Source: Undaria pinnatifida
Lineage: Eukaryota > Sar > Phaeophyceae > Laminariales > Alariaceae
NCBI GenBank assembly: GCA_012845835.1
Contig: JABAKD010000013.1
Location: 15,901,232 to 15,965,231, forward strand
Direction: 5' to 3'
Length of the DNA: 64,000 nucleotides
The first letter of the stretch is position 1. Every line of letters begins with the position of its first letter. Both the position numbers and the translations under genes were made by a program. Positions 31,775 through 42,284 of this stretch are shown piece by piece. Under the pieces are notes generated by a model. The model did no database searches, was not told the origin of the DNA, and saw only the letters and a program-made list of their open reading frames with translations.

Positions 31775-32460
31775 CCCCCTTCCCCCGGCCGCTTAGAGAT
31801 GCTAACAGTGGATGGCGCTGCCGTGGCCTTTGCGTGTCGCTCTGAAGCTCTGCATCTCTCCGCGTCATGCCATTTCCGCATGAATGACTCTAATCCCTCC
31901 TCTACCCGTCGAAACCATCTGCCGGTCTTCTGTGCAGCCTTTCGCCATCCTTCGAACTTCATTCCAAATGCTGATATATCATCATTCAGGTGCACCATCC
32001 AGTTCTTCTCTTGCCTCCCTGCGTAGCCCTCATCACCAACTAGCTCCCAAAACATCACCACAAACATCACCACAAACATCACCACAAACATCACCACAAA
32101 CATCATCACAAACATCATCACAAACATCATCACAAACATCACCACAAACATCATCACAAACATCACAAACATCATCACAAACATCATCACAAACGTCACC
32201 ACAAGCATCATCACAAACATCACAAACATCATCACCAACACCATGCACCCTCTGTGGCAGGCGCTCCTTCCCCCCCATACATGCTACGAACCCCGCAAAC
32301 AGTATCATCATCATCCGTTTGCGCACTATCGCCTCTATGCTCTCGAAATATGGATGCGAGAGTATGTCGACCCGACTTGGTCCCCACGGATCAGGCGGGG
32401 TGGAGATACCATAGCCACCCGAAAAGTCATCCCGACGGGTAATGTGGGGCTTGCGCAAGC
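31775..32460 (-). pseudogene. C-terminal tail of a non-LTR (LINE-like) retrotransposon, split by a microsatellite
   Basis: Two minus-strand pieces read together like the region after the RT of many LINEs. First (32460-32246): HPYFESIEAIVRKRMMMILF then AGFVACMGGKERLPQRV, like the RFAGHVxRMxxxRLPxxV pattern. Second (32044-31775): FWELVGDEGYAGRQEKNWMV, HLNDDISAFGMKFEGWRKAA, QKTGRWFRRVEEGLESFM, RKWHDAER, like FGEL...G.RKNWMxCLEEDLxAFG...WxxxAQxxxxW. Between them sits a 12-bp (TGATGTTTGTGA)n microsatellite that begins from the GTGATGTTTTGG codons themselves and changes frame. The assignment rests on recalled family pattern, not an alignment. No RT core was seen upstream, so it is a 5'-truncated, dead fragment. 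Confidence 0.5.
32047..32242 (+). repeat. 12-bp ACATCAYCACAA microsatellite
   Basis: About 16 units. It interrupts the LINE-like frame described at 31775-32460. Confidence 0.95.
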
Positions 32461-32464
32461 TCAT

Positions 32465-34500
32465 CCACTAACAACCCCCCCGGCCATGAGAAAACACCCT
32501 CAAAAGCCTTCATAGCCTTCATAGCCTTCATAGCCTTCATAGCCTTCATCACGCCGAACTTCGCCCAGATATGGTCCAATATACACATTCGGCCATTCGG
32601 ACATTCGGCCATTCGGGCGTTGGGCCTTGGCGGTATTATTACAATCGCGTGCGGCTAGGGATTACAGTTCGACCTTGACCTTATTCGTTTTCGATTGTAA
32701 AACAAATCCAAAGTTTTGAGCAGTATGACCAGCACCGCCATAGATAGAGAGGGCAACAACATTATTGAGACCATTGCATTATTGCCGACAACAACATCTG
32801 CGCGTCGGAACACGCGCGCAGTAGTTGCATCCGGCACATGTGTAAATGTAAAATATAATTTCGTTTTTTTTGGCTCGCTGCTCTTCGTCGGCCGAGGGTT
32901 TCTTCTCGCACTTTCGGCCGCGGGGCAAGCTAGCCTGCCATGGGTACACTATGAAGCATGTCTGGATCTCGGCCGAGCTCCGTGGCGGTGCTCGGCGCAT
33001 TAAACGTCGCTTAGCTGGCTCTATTTGGCACGGGATTGCGTTCCGCCTCCCTGAGACGAGCAGGTCACTTGCAACACCCCATTTCTTCTCAAATTTTGAT
33101 AAAAAAATTACAACTTATTGGTCTTTTTTGTTTTTGTGAAAAAATAGCCCGCTGCCCGCCCTGTCTCGCATCGCCTCCTCTGTTTTATCGCACCCTCTCA
33201 GCAATTGCAGCAGTAGCCGCAGCAGTAGCCACAGAGGTAGCTGCAGCACAACAGCAGCAGCTGGAGCCATATACAGCAGCAGTACACATCTGCCGAGCGC
33301 CATATCTCTCGCCGCGGCGAGCAGGGCCGAGGGTGCAGGCAGGGGTGTTTCGCGCGCCGAAAGGGCACTGTTTCACCCCTATTGTCTCGCTTGGTATGCT
33401 CCGTCGGCCGGTAATATAAGGAATAATACAATGATCATATCCAATGGTCAATGTACTCTATATTTTGGCCCAGATAGAAAGTGTGAACAGATCCGCAAGG
33501 TTTGGTTGCCTTCCGCGGACATCGTGATAGCTGCCTGGAACCGTGTGCGCCTGGTGAAGGCGCGACAGGGGTTGGGTCTCCTTGACTTCGAGGGGTCGTG
33601 GCTGCCGATTTCCGTCGCGACTTGGCCGTCATTGGCCGTGAGAGGGTGGCTGTGATAGGGCGCCTGGGGGCTCCACGAAAGCAAAACATGTCCGGGTGGG
33701 TGCTGCTGGACGAGATCGGGATTGGACACAAATATAAGAACCGCTTAGAACAGCACCAGGAAAGAAGCACAAGGATAGGTTGCACTTGCCCCAGGAACGA
33801 TGACGGTATATAGGGCCGTTTGGAGTGTGTGCGTGTGCCTCATAGGTGTGTATGTGCGTGCATGTTACTTCTACCTCACCAACAGCAGTAGTTACAGTAC
33901 ATGTCTATCTTTCTATAATAGTACATGTGTACCTTGCAACCGCTGTCGCTGCTGCCAGTAATTTAGCTCATGACCTGTCTTGACCCAAAAGAGAAGCATT
34001 GGGCATAGTGTTCTTTTTTACATGTCCCAACCCGTGGCTCCCTCTCCACTCTCCAGTGCACAGCCATGTAAGAGGTTGCATTGAAAAAGCGGGGCACACG
34101 TAACAGCTCCAATGCAATGCCCAGGAGCAAGAACATTTTGCAATTTGGCGGCAGGACCTCGATCAATAAATCCAGCTCCTGTTGCTCCTTAGCAAGATCT
34201 TCTTGACTACCTCAGCTCTTCCATCAGACGCCACACTTCTCAGCGGGTCTACAATACATTGCACAGCGTGCATACCGCTGTTGCCGTGGTATGTGCAGTA
34301 GTAGTGGTGCTGGTGGTGTAGTTAACAGTATAGCAGCAGTAGCGCACACGCTAGTATCAGTAGTACTTCTCTATGCATAAAACCGTCCCCTCTCCTCCAT
34401 TGCATTGGAGCTTGTCACATGTAAATTTCATTATTAATCAACTGTTGTTGTAACCTGGACCTCCCAATACTAAAAATGTTGAAAACTAAACCGGGGACTA
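32465..34500. other. Intergenic sequence without a supported gene
   Basis: AGCCTTCAT x5 at 32507-32551 and a CAGCAG/TAGCCG stretch at 33206-33280. A plus-strand frame at 33431-33655 (IRKVWLPSADIVIAAWNRV) looks protein-like but matches nothing I can name. Confidence 0.4.
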
Positions 34501-34519
34501 CTGCTGGTATGTCACGATT

Positions 34520-34620
34520 CGTCGGTGTGGCGTCCGGTAACGCTTGAAGATGCGCCAAAGCGCTTGAAGATGCGTCGGAGCACCCCGAGGGCTGTGGTTC
34601 GATTCCCGGTTGTCAAGGCC
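34520..34620 (+). ncRNA. tRNA-like Pol III unit (probable SINE head)
   Basis: A-box TGGCGTCCGGT at 34528 and perfect B-box GGTTCGATTCC at 34596. A 20-bp tandem duplication CGCTTGAAGATGCG(C/T) lies between the boxes. No acceptor stem closes, so a working tRNA is unlikely. Confidence 0.45.
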
Positions 34621-34979
34621 TCATCACCGAGGACCTCAAGGTTGCTGTTGGTGCTACGAGCGGCGGATTTTTGCTCCATTTTTCGGTCAGAGCTTCCAGT
34701 TTCAACCCCAAATGCTCACACACGCACACACCTTCGCACCGATCACCCAACACCTCTTCTCCTCCCCTCGAGCCTCGACACACACCCTCACACTCAGCTC
34801 TCCGTGTTCGCACAGCTACACGGTGCGGGGCTACAGGCAAACTATGTTGTGTTCCTCATGGCTGGGGGCAGGGTCTAATCACACGAAAGGATGGTGTGTG
34901 TCCCTCCATTCTGCCATTCTTCATTCTCCAGCTTTTTCGTGGTATACTGCCGTACTTGTACTCGTAATCACAGAGGGAC

Positions 34980-35470
34980 GAGGTTGGAGGCGTGAGCGAA
35001 CGGGGCGGTGTCGGGTGAGAACCGGGCGACGTCGGCAGCGAGCGGGCGATGCCGGGATGCGACGACGGACTCGAGCGAAAGCGGAGCGACGGTCCGAGCA
35101 AGAGCGGAGCTCGCTGCGCCGCAGTTCAGCTCCCTTTATCAAGCTCGTGCCGCCAAGAGCGCGACGCTGCACGACAAATAGTTTTCTACTCGTACTGTTT
35201 TTTTGTTTTTTGTTTTTGCTAGTACTTATAGTTCGTAGAGCATCGTCTGCGAGAGCGAGCGAACGGGGCAATTTTGGGAGCGAACGGGGCCGATGAGAGC
35301 GAGTGGAGCGACGGCCCGAACGAACGGAGCGTGCGGAGCGACGGTTGGATGGAGCCAATGGAGCGCGTCGCCCCACCCTTCAGATATGTTTCGTCAAGCT
35401 CGTCCTGCCAACGAGCGGGGGGCGGCGTGACGATGTAGAATCTCTGTCTCCGATGAACGCTCCGCGCTCC
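34980..35470 (+). repeat. Two ~250-bp diverged GC-rich repeats
   Basis: Both copies contain CGAGCGAACGGGGC-like GAGCGAACGG units and a TCAAGCTCGT(G/C)CTGCCAA-type block (35139 and 35394). Runs of T follow at 35490-35660. Confidence 0.6.
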
Positions 35471-35944
35471 GACCAAATTTTTCTTCATTTGTCGTATTTT
35501 CGATTTTAGCGCTTTTGATTTTTTCCCTTCCTTTTTCTTATTCTTTTTCTTTTTGGTGTTGTTGTTGTTTTACCAAGAGCGATTTTTTTTATTTCTTTTT
35601 TTTTTTTTACTTTTTCCTTCCACGTTTTCTTTCTTTTTCATAAAAAACGGTGGAAAAACGGGGGCACAAAAACATTTTTTTCGCTTTTTCTGTTGTAAAA
35701 AAAAGGCGAAAACACATAGTAAACAAGTCGCTCCTACATAAACAACGTTCTTTGCTCTCCAAAAAAAACGTTGGTTTACTTTGCTTTCCATTTTATAAAA
35801 ATATTTGAGGACGTCAGCTGTGAGTACGACCAGTTTCGGGTCAATAATCTCATCTAGTCTAATCTTTACAAGCTGCGTTGTTGTTATTTGTAATATACTA
35901 TGTGGGTGAGTTTTTTATTGGGAGGGGTCCTATTTAAAATATAT

Positions 35945-36553
35945 ATATAGGTATATGTTTTGTTGTTCTCCATTATAATGGTCAGTGTTGATATTATTAC
36001 TGTAGGCGGGGAATGTTCGAGCTAGATCTGACATCACATCTATTTTATAAATTTATTAATGTAGTTTCCACTATACTGTTCTATCGTATGTAGGGTAGGT
36101 GGTTTGTTTTGTTTTTTCTCCGCTTTAGTCCAACCAAATACCTGAGCACCTACCTTGTCCTCTTCTCCTTTCCTCTCAACACCCCTACTATGTTCTTCGC
36201 GTTGCGACTCAGCGCAGAAACATTGTAATATACATATACAAGTATATATATTTCTTTTGGGAGTAGCCGACTTTTCTTCTCGAATGCTGTGTTAAAAGAG
36301 TAACATATTAACATATTAACATATTACATCGCTACTAATACTCTGTATTCGTACTCCTCCCGATATTAAAGCAGAGAAAAAACAATATAAAGCACCTACC
36401 ATACATACGACAGAGTAGTATAGTGGAAACTACAGTAATAAAGTTATAAAATAGGCATGGTGTCAGATCTAGCTCGAACATTCCCCACCTAAAGTAAAAA
36501 TACCAACACTAACCATTATAATGAAGAGCAACAAAACATATACCTATATACCT
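35945..36553. repeat. Imperfect inverted repeat (arms 35945-36127 / 36365-36553)
   Basis: Both arms contain GGGGAATGTTCGAGCTAGAT read towards each other and TAGTTTCCACTATACT. The spacer is about 240 bp. It lies immediately upstream of R1 and the Penelope-like element. Confidence 0.85.
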
Positions 36554-36573
36554 GGTATCATATAATATATTCA

Positions 36574-36815
36574 CAGCTGTCAGATTTTGTCCCCCTCAGA
36601 AACGGGTTTTATAGTTTCCGCGCACAGACTGACTAAAATCATCCTGTTGACCCTGATAGCTACACTGTAGCTGTAAGGGGAGTCGCCGACCTATATCCTT
36701 AATGAGGACACACAACTCGTAATGCGCGCGATCGGAGTATCACACACAGCTTGCAAAGATGAGTTTCGACGAAATCTTCGATCTCACAGCTGGAGTGTAT
36801 TTTAATTTTTATAAT
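36574..36815 (+). repeat. Repeat R1, copy 2, at the 5' edge of the Penelope-like element
   Basis: Runs from CAGCTGTCAGAT to the (TA)n tract. It contains ATG at 36759 opening MSFDEIFDLTAG. This frame lies two bases off the GIY-YIG frame downstream, separated only by the (TA)n stretch 36815-36828. It is a candidate pseudo-LTR or 5' leader. Confidence 0.7.
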
Positions 36816-37813
36816 ATATATATATATATGGCTCAGGTGGAAGACGCCCAGTCGCTGACAAGGACACATGTTCTATTTACGCCATAGTCCATTTGAAAAA
36901 CGGGAAAACATACGTGGGACGAACGATCAAGAGCCCATACGTTAGATTCCAGGAACATATTTCCACAACAGACGCTCTAGGTAGAGAAATCAAGGCGGAC
37001 CAAACCAAATTTGTAGTCGTTCTCCTGGAAATAGTTCCCCGGTGTTTAGAGGGTGTGGAGAACTCAGGGACACCACTCCATTGGCGAGAAAGAGAAAACT
37101 CATGGATTAACCGATTGCACACACGCGTGAAAGGATACAATACACGTAGGGAAATCGCCAAGAAACAACTCCCACAGATACCAACACATGGCTTTGGGAT
37201 TCGACGGGTCAGACGCTCTAGGCACAAATCGCGTATTTCTAAGATAACGCACAATGGGCGGATGTTTCTGTCTAGAGACTGGCAGCGTAGGATTAATTAC
37301 TTTGCCGGACTTGTTAATAATAGACCACACTTGGTGGATTCGTACATCTTGCACTTGGCCCCCAGAAACTTGCTCCGTATGTTCAAGTACATAGGACAAC
37401 ACGGCATTCCCGGTAACGTCCAAAATGCTTTCAATGTACTCAGGAAACGCTACTTGAGCTCGTTCCCGACGCCTTCGGTCCAACCGGTGAAAGTACCTAA
37501 GTTAATCGTCATGGGATTCACTAGTGAAATTACCAACGTAGTCCCCCTGCGCGGATTACTGATGCGGCCAAATATATTAAGTAGGATACCCCCTGTATGC
37601 GTTGGGTTTCGGGAGAGTATTACGGAAACAATTCCATGTTTCAAGTATGGCCAGACCTTGGATTCTTTCTTCCTCAATGCCAGCGCCGTAGCACGCGACA
37701 TCAACCAGGATTTTCAGTGTATTTGCGGGAATTCTAGATGGTCTAAGTATGCCGTATGTATTAAGGATGGTTCCCTTTGTGTATTAACAACGGATGCAGA
37801 GTGCCTTAATTAA
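36815..37813 (+). pseudogene. GIY-YIG endonuclease part of the Penelope-like element
   Basis: Opens after TAA at 36812-36814 and stays open to TAA at 37811-37813. The domain starts SIYAIVHLKNGKTYVGR (GIY as SIY, YIG as YVG) at 36872-36922. It then has SPYVRFQEHI with the conserved Arg and His, and RERENSWINRLHT with the catalytic Glu and following Asn/Trp-Ile. The tail has QCICGNSRWSKYAVC, a Cys-rich stretch that may bind metal. In these elements the nuclease nicks target DNA to prime reverse transcription. There is no in-frame ATG before the GIY motif; the nearest upstream ATG frame (MSFDEIFDLTAG, in R1) is two bases out of phase. Confidence 0.85.
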
Positions 37814-39855
37814 GCCTTAATTAAGCAAAAAGATGCTGAAGCCATACTTAAATTGCAGGCCGGGTTTAGATTAGATTATGCGGAGGATACGCATACAGCA
37901 CCATTTTATGTACAATTGGTCACGGCCATTGAGGAACATGTAGCCGAGATCTGCAGCAACTTAGCAATCAACTACGTGGATACTTTAGACTGGAGGAACA
38001 CGCTATTTGAATAAATACGTAGGTGTTTAGAATACGCAGAAGATGCTGCTGAAACACGTCCAGTAACAGGCAACATCGACATTTCGGCAGCTAGACACGC
38101 ATTCAAACAGGCGCATAAAAGTGTCGTTATCACCAAAGTGGACAAAGCAGCAAACTGCTTGAGCGTCATGTGCAAAGCCTGTTATGCGAGAGTAACCACA
38201 GAAGAGTTGAGTGGTCCAGGATATACACGAGTTGAGAGTGAATTGTTCCCAGACCTCATAGAAAAAATCACGACGAGGCAAATTACATATTTGCTGAAGG
38301 AACATTTACCGATACCGATGGTCATGGTGAAAATCCAAGATCCTCAAAATCCACACAAACACAAGTATGTCAAAAGATACTCTACGCAGATACCGGTTAG
38401 ATATCTTATGCCCAAATTGCACAAAGCGATCCCAGCTTTCCGGGGTATCACAGCGTGTTGTGGCACAACCACAGAAGGCGTAGCTAAGATAGTAAATGCA
38501 GTACTCGTTGGCATTAGACCAGTACTAGATGCTTTGTGGCGTGAAGAATGTATTCGTATCGGTTTGGTTGCAAACAAGTGTTGGATTACTTCAGGTGGGG
38601 CTGAGATAGTACATGTTATGAAAGATTTGGACCACAAAGCAGCGATGGCAAAAAACGGACTGCCTCACCACCTGGAAACTTTTGATTTTGTAGCCATGTA
38701 CACTAACATTCCGGTCAAATGTCTTAAACGTATCATGGGCGAGTTACTGGACTTGGTACTCACGTACCAAGAAGCAAAAGATGGTTCCAAATCGATGTAC
38801 ATTAAGTATGGGTTAAAAAATAATGAAAAGGAACCGAAGATCAACAAAATACACTGGTCTCTCAACCCTCCTGTAAATGCTAATGGAACAACCAACAACA
38901 AAAGGGAATTTAATGTTGGTCAAGCTAAACTGTGTGAATGGATTAACTTCGTATTAGACGAAGGGTTTGTACAATTTGGAGGAGCGATATATAAGCAATC
39001 ATCGGGCATATTCATGGGCACTGCACCCGCACCCGATTTAGCGAACGATTTTGCGTTTATGCATGAACTCAATTTCCTAAAAACTATGATAAATAGATAT
39101 TTGCTCGATACGAGAAACACCATTGAACCTCTTTACCCTTTAGAGTTTATTGAACAGTACGGTAGTAACACGAAGAGATTCATAGATGACATACTTACGG
39201 TAGCACCAGGCTTACCAAGTAGGACAGGCCCTACGTTTGAACAAATTAGCAAGCGGGAAGGAGGGGAGGGGGGGGTGTATGGTGGAATGTACCCAGAACA
39301 CATCCTGGATGACGAGGGTGAGCAGGTTGCGAACCCTGTATCTATCACCAAGGAACAAAGAGGGCAAACAGTGCATTTCCTGGATATGGAAATTCTTCAA
39401 AGTACTGCTGGAGTGTCGCAAATTCGAATGTATGATAAGCGGGACCACATGGAGATACTGAAGCAGTACCGTAGATACCCCCACATTGAAACACGATTAT
39501 CAAAAAAGTGTTTGTATGCGACCCTCCATTGCCAACTTTGTCGATTTGCAATTAGGTGCTCGGAAATCCATTTCTTCCAAGTAGCAGCTGCTAAGTTGAT
39601 GACGGACATGATTAGACATGGTTATGCCAAGGAACGTTTGAGGAACAAACTCCACAATTTCCGCCAAACATTTTCAAAAACTCACCAATAAAGCCGACTA
39701 TTAAAAGAGTGCATGACCCGGTTGTACGTGAGAAGTATTGGTGGTTGGTCACTGAAGGAGTTTGGAAATGTATCGAAAGGGAAGGTCAAGCACCCGGGCA
39801 TGATAGACTGCTGAGTGAGGAGTGGGTACGTCTTTGTACGTTACATGGTTTTTAG
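37814..39855 (+). pseudogene. Reverse transcriptase part of the Penelope-like element
   Basis: Continues in the same frame as the GIY-YIG part. A second in-frame TAA is at 38012-38014, and then it is open to TAA at 39689-39691. RT signatures in order: YLMPKLHK with FRGITA, motif A FDFVAMYTNIP, motif B IFMGTAPAPDLAND, motif C RFIDDIL (FIDD where other RTs have YADD) and motif D VHFLDMEI. These are typical of Penelope elements, the group closest to telomerase RT. From about 39680 the -1 frame continues with RVHDPVVREKYWWLVTEGVW and reaches TAG at 39853-39855, so one base was probably lost or gained in the A-run near 39676. The GTG at 38138 is not a real start. Confidence 0.88.
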
Positions 39856-40011
39856 GAATGAGCGATTAAATTGCAGAAGTTATACATGATTTATGGGAAC
39901 GGCCACTTTGCCTGTCCCTCGAACGTTTATTTCTACAAAGTGTCATAGAGGAATGAACAAACATTTTTTAGGGGAATAGATCGATATAAGAGTTGGGAGA
40001 AAAGGGAAAAA

Positions 40012-40069
<58 letters not shown>

Positions 40070-40837
40070 CGGGGGGGTATTTTCGTGGATAAGTGGAAAC
40101 GTAGTCACGTAAGCATAGCCGTAGACATTAGAGTCTGAGAGCGTAATGCAACGTCGTACCTGAATAAAAAATGTGTGCGGACATGTTGATTCGAGTTATT
40201 CGGAAGAGGCGTCTACATTTGGATGTGTGTGGGTTGGGAAACGGGTACATATGAGTGTGGAAGTGAGTATGGACTGTGCATGTCGAGTACTGGGTATTTG
40301 TGGGTGGAAAAAAAGGGTGTATATAAGCATGGAAGTGTTCAACCTACGTTCGTAGGTTACAACGTCTTTATTAAACATCTGAGGATTACAAAAACGTTTT
40401 CAAAAACAACATTGTTATGTATGGATTAATGTGTCTTCTCGACGACGTCGATTGAGGAATGTTAATTATAACCAAGTTTCTCAACTATACCAACGCAAAA
40501 CATACATTCATGACGTGCATATCAAACACACTACCTAGAACCGAAATATTTCAGGGAATAAACAACGCCAAAAACCCTGCCAAAACATGGTATGTCCACG
40601 GGAACAACGAACGTTACTGAGTCCAAATCACGCCTGAATGCATCTCGCACTTTCCTTCAAACGACCCACATCGAAATCCGCTAGAGGATTGAACACTTCC
40701 ACGTGCTGGAGATCCCGCTGCTGCAATTCACCCCCTTCCCCCCGCCCCCCCCCCCCCCCCCCCCCCCCCCACCCTTCCCTCACCAGATAATGGACTTACA
40801 GACTTCACTTGATAAACTGATGCATTACCTTCCACGA
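39856..40837. other. 3' flank of the Penelope-like element with a G58 run
   Basis: 40012-40069 is an uninterrupted run of 58 G, then C and 7 G. 40180-40330 contains short GTGTGGGTTGG/GGAAGTG repeats. A C run lies at 40741-40770. No gene. Confidence 0.6.
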
Positions 40838-40925
40838 ATTTCATAGTTTCCGTCCACAAACTGACTAACGTCACCCTGTTGACCCGGATAGCTACACTGT
40901 AGTTGCAAGTGGAGTCGCCGAAGCA
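40838..40925 (+). repeat. Repeat R1, partial copy 3
   Basis: Shares CATAGTTTCCG, ACAAACTGACTAACGTCACC and GGAGTCGCCGA with the other R1 copies; both ends are missing. Confidence 0.7.
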
Positions 40926-41144
40926 TCCCCAAACCTCCCACAACTCATCACATGTCACCCACCCACATGGCGGGATACTCAATAAGCAGACTACCTATAT
41001 ATACCAACGCTTTCCTGTGAAATCCCCCCCCCCCCCCCCCCCCCCCCCCTATTTCTCAAACCCTAACCTCACTCCGTACTTCGATTCAACCCACACCGTG
41101 TAGCGAAATCAGTAATACACACATAGCCGAACTATGAAGAGTAA

Positions 41145-41171
41145 CGGTATCATAAGTGCATTATGATACCG
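41145..41171. other. Perfect 11-bp hairpin
   Basis: CGGTATCATAA, 5-nt loop, TTATGATACCG; outer ACTATG/CATAGT may extend it. Could be a cruciform or transposon trace. Confidence 0.6.
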
Positions 41172-41294
41172 CTACAACCCATAGTTGTCAAGGCTGGTTA
41201 CTGCATGTCTATCTTCAGGGATAAATATGCAATTAACCATACTTGACAAAAGCCGCGAGGGGGAACGTTGAAATTCCCAAACGTCCCTCGCAAC

Positions 41295-41430
41295 TTCGTT
41301 TTAGGCCCCCCGAAGCAGTTTTCTCGGCGTACAAAAATACGTTTTGCAGATATATACAATAAAACTCCGTCTTAGGCCCCCCGAAGCAGTTGTCTTGGCG
41401 TACAAAAATACGTTTTGCAGATATATACAC
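41295..41430 (+). repeat. 71-bp tandem duplication
   Basis: Two copies of TTAGGCCCCCCGAAGCAGTT, then the TCGGCGTACAAAAATACG and TTTTGCAGATATATACA blocks. Confidence 0.9.
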
Positions 41431-41509
41431 CAGCCCCCCACCCCCTTTCCCCCCCTTCCCCTCTCCCCCCCCCCCCCCCCCCCCCCCCCCCAACCACTGT
41501 ACACCAATA

Positions 41510-41740
41510 TATATTCGAAAACACGGTTCTGATACAACACAATAATGAACTCTAGAACATCAAACAAAAAGTACGTGTAGATAACATGTATTCGAAAATA
41601 CCGCTCCGAAACAACACGATAACAAAGTCTAGAACATAAACCAAAACATATACGTGCAACATCAAAAACGCGCAAAGCACCACTTTGAAACAATACGATA
41701 ACCAAGTCGAGAATATCAACCAAAACATACGTGAAACAAA
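41510..41740 (+). repeat. Three-copy ~76-bp repeat
   Basis: Units begin near 41513, 41589 and 41664 and share AACA(C/A)(A/G)ATAA and TCTAGAACAT. Confidence 0.8.
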
Positions 41741-42284
41741 AACCACGCGGACACGCGACACACTAGAACCATATATGCGTCCGCATACGAACACCAGTCA
41801 AAAGGTGGAACCCATATACCCTGGGTTCCAAACTGAGGTCCCTACGAGTCCGAAACATCACATAGTCCACATAAAGTCTTCACACAAACCTAAAAATGTG
41901 TCACAACTGCTCGTTGCCAAATGACAGGTTCATCAAGAACGCAAGAACAAACAGAACGAGAGGCAGGGTAATCGAAGCAGCGCAAATCATTGTAGCATTC
42001 GCCCACCACATCACCTCCTTTGAAATTGGTTTTGGGCATCAGCGAACTGGGTCCAACGCATGCCCGTAGAGTCTTAGGTGGAGTGAGGAGCGGTAGTAAA
42101 AATCAAGTGCGCTGCTCGATAACCTGTTCCTGACCGTCGGTATACTGAACAATCTTCGGGCCGCGTCTTCTCTGTGTCAGGTGTGTGAGGAATTTCTTTG
42201 TCATTTTTCAAGCAAGCGGTTGCGTTGGCATATACTACCTGGCTTGATGTAAAGGAGAGGAACACCACTGAGCGATCATCTACT
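41741..42284. other. Unassigned intergenic DNA
   Basis: No gene or repeat recognised. Confidence 0.4.

Larger units (their letters stand above)
36574..39855 (+). mobile_element. Penelope-like retroelement with N-terminal GIY-YIG (permuted, Chlamys/Naiad-like)
   Basis: One reading frame (36815-39691, then shifted to 39855) carries a GIY-YIG nuclease first and a Penelope-type reverse transcriptase second. Most Penelope elements have the nuclease last. The permuted order defines the Chlamys/Naiad clades known from green algae, protists and invertebrates. The protein would be about 1,000 aa. Damage: no in-frame ATG unless the (TA)n tract changes, TAA at 37811-37813 and 38012-38014, and a one-base shift near 39671-39680. 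No target duplication could be identified. The 3' side ends in unassigned AT-rich DNA and a 58-G run at 40012-40069. Confidence 0.85.

Noticed and set aside
33431-33655. eIF1A-like reading (IRKVWLPSADIVIAAWNRV)
   Set aside because: Similarity limited to RKVW..xDI; neighbouring residues do not fit.
36745-36800. Hammerhead-ribozyme-like string GATGAGTTTCGACGAAATC in R1 (Penelope pseudo-LTRs often carry hammerheads)
   Set aside because: The bases before GATGA are AA instead of CU of the CUGAUGA core, and the GAAA is used up in a TTTCG/CGAAA hairpin. A covariance-model search (Infernal, hammerhead families) on both strands would decide.
37811-38014. TAA as a sense codon (reassigned genetic code)
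   Set aside because: The COQ8 frame ends with TAA exactly where the family ends, and the element also has frameshifts; simple decay is enough.
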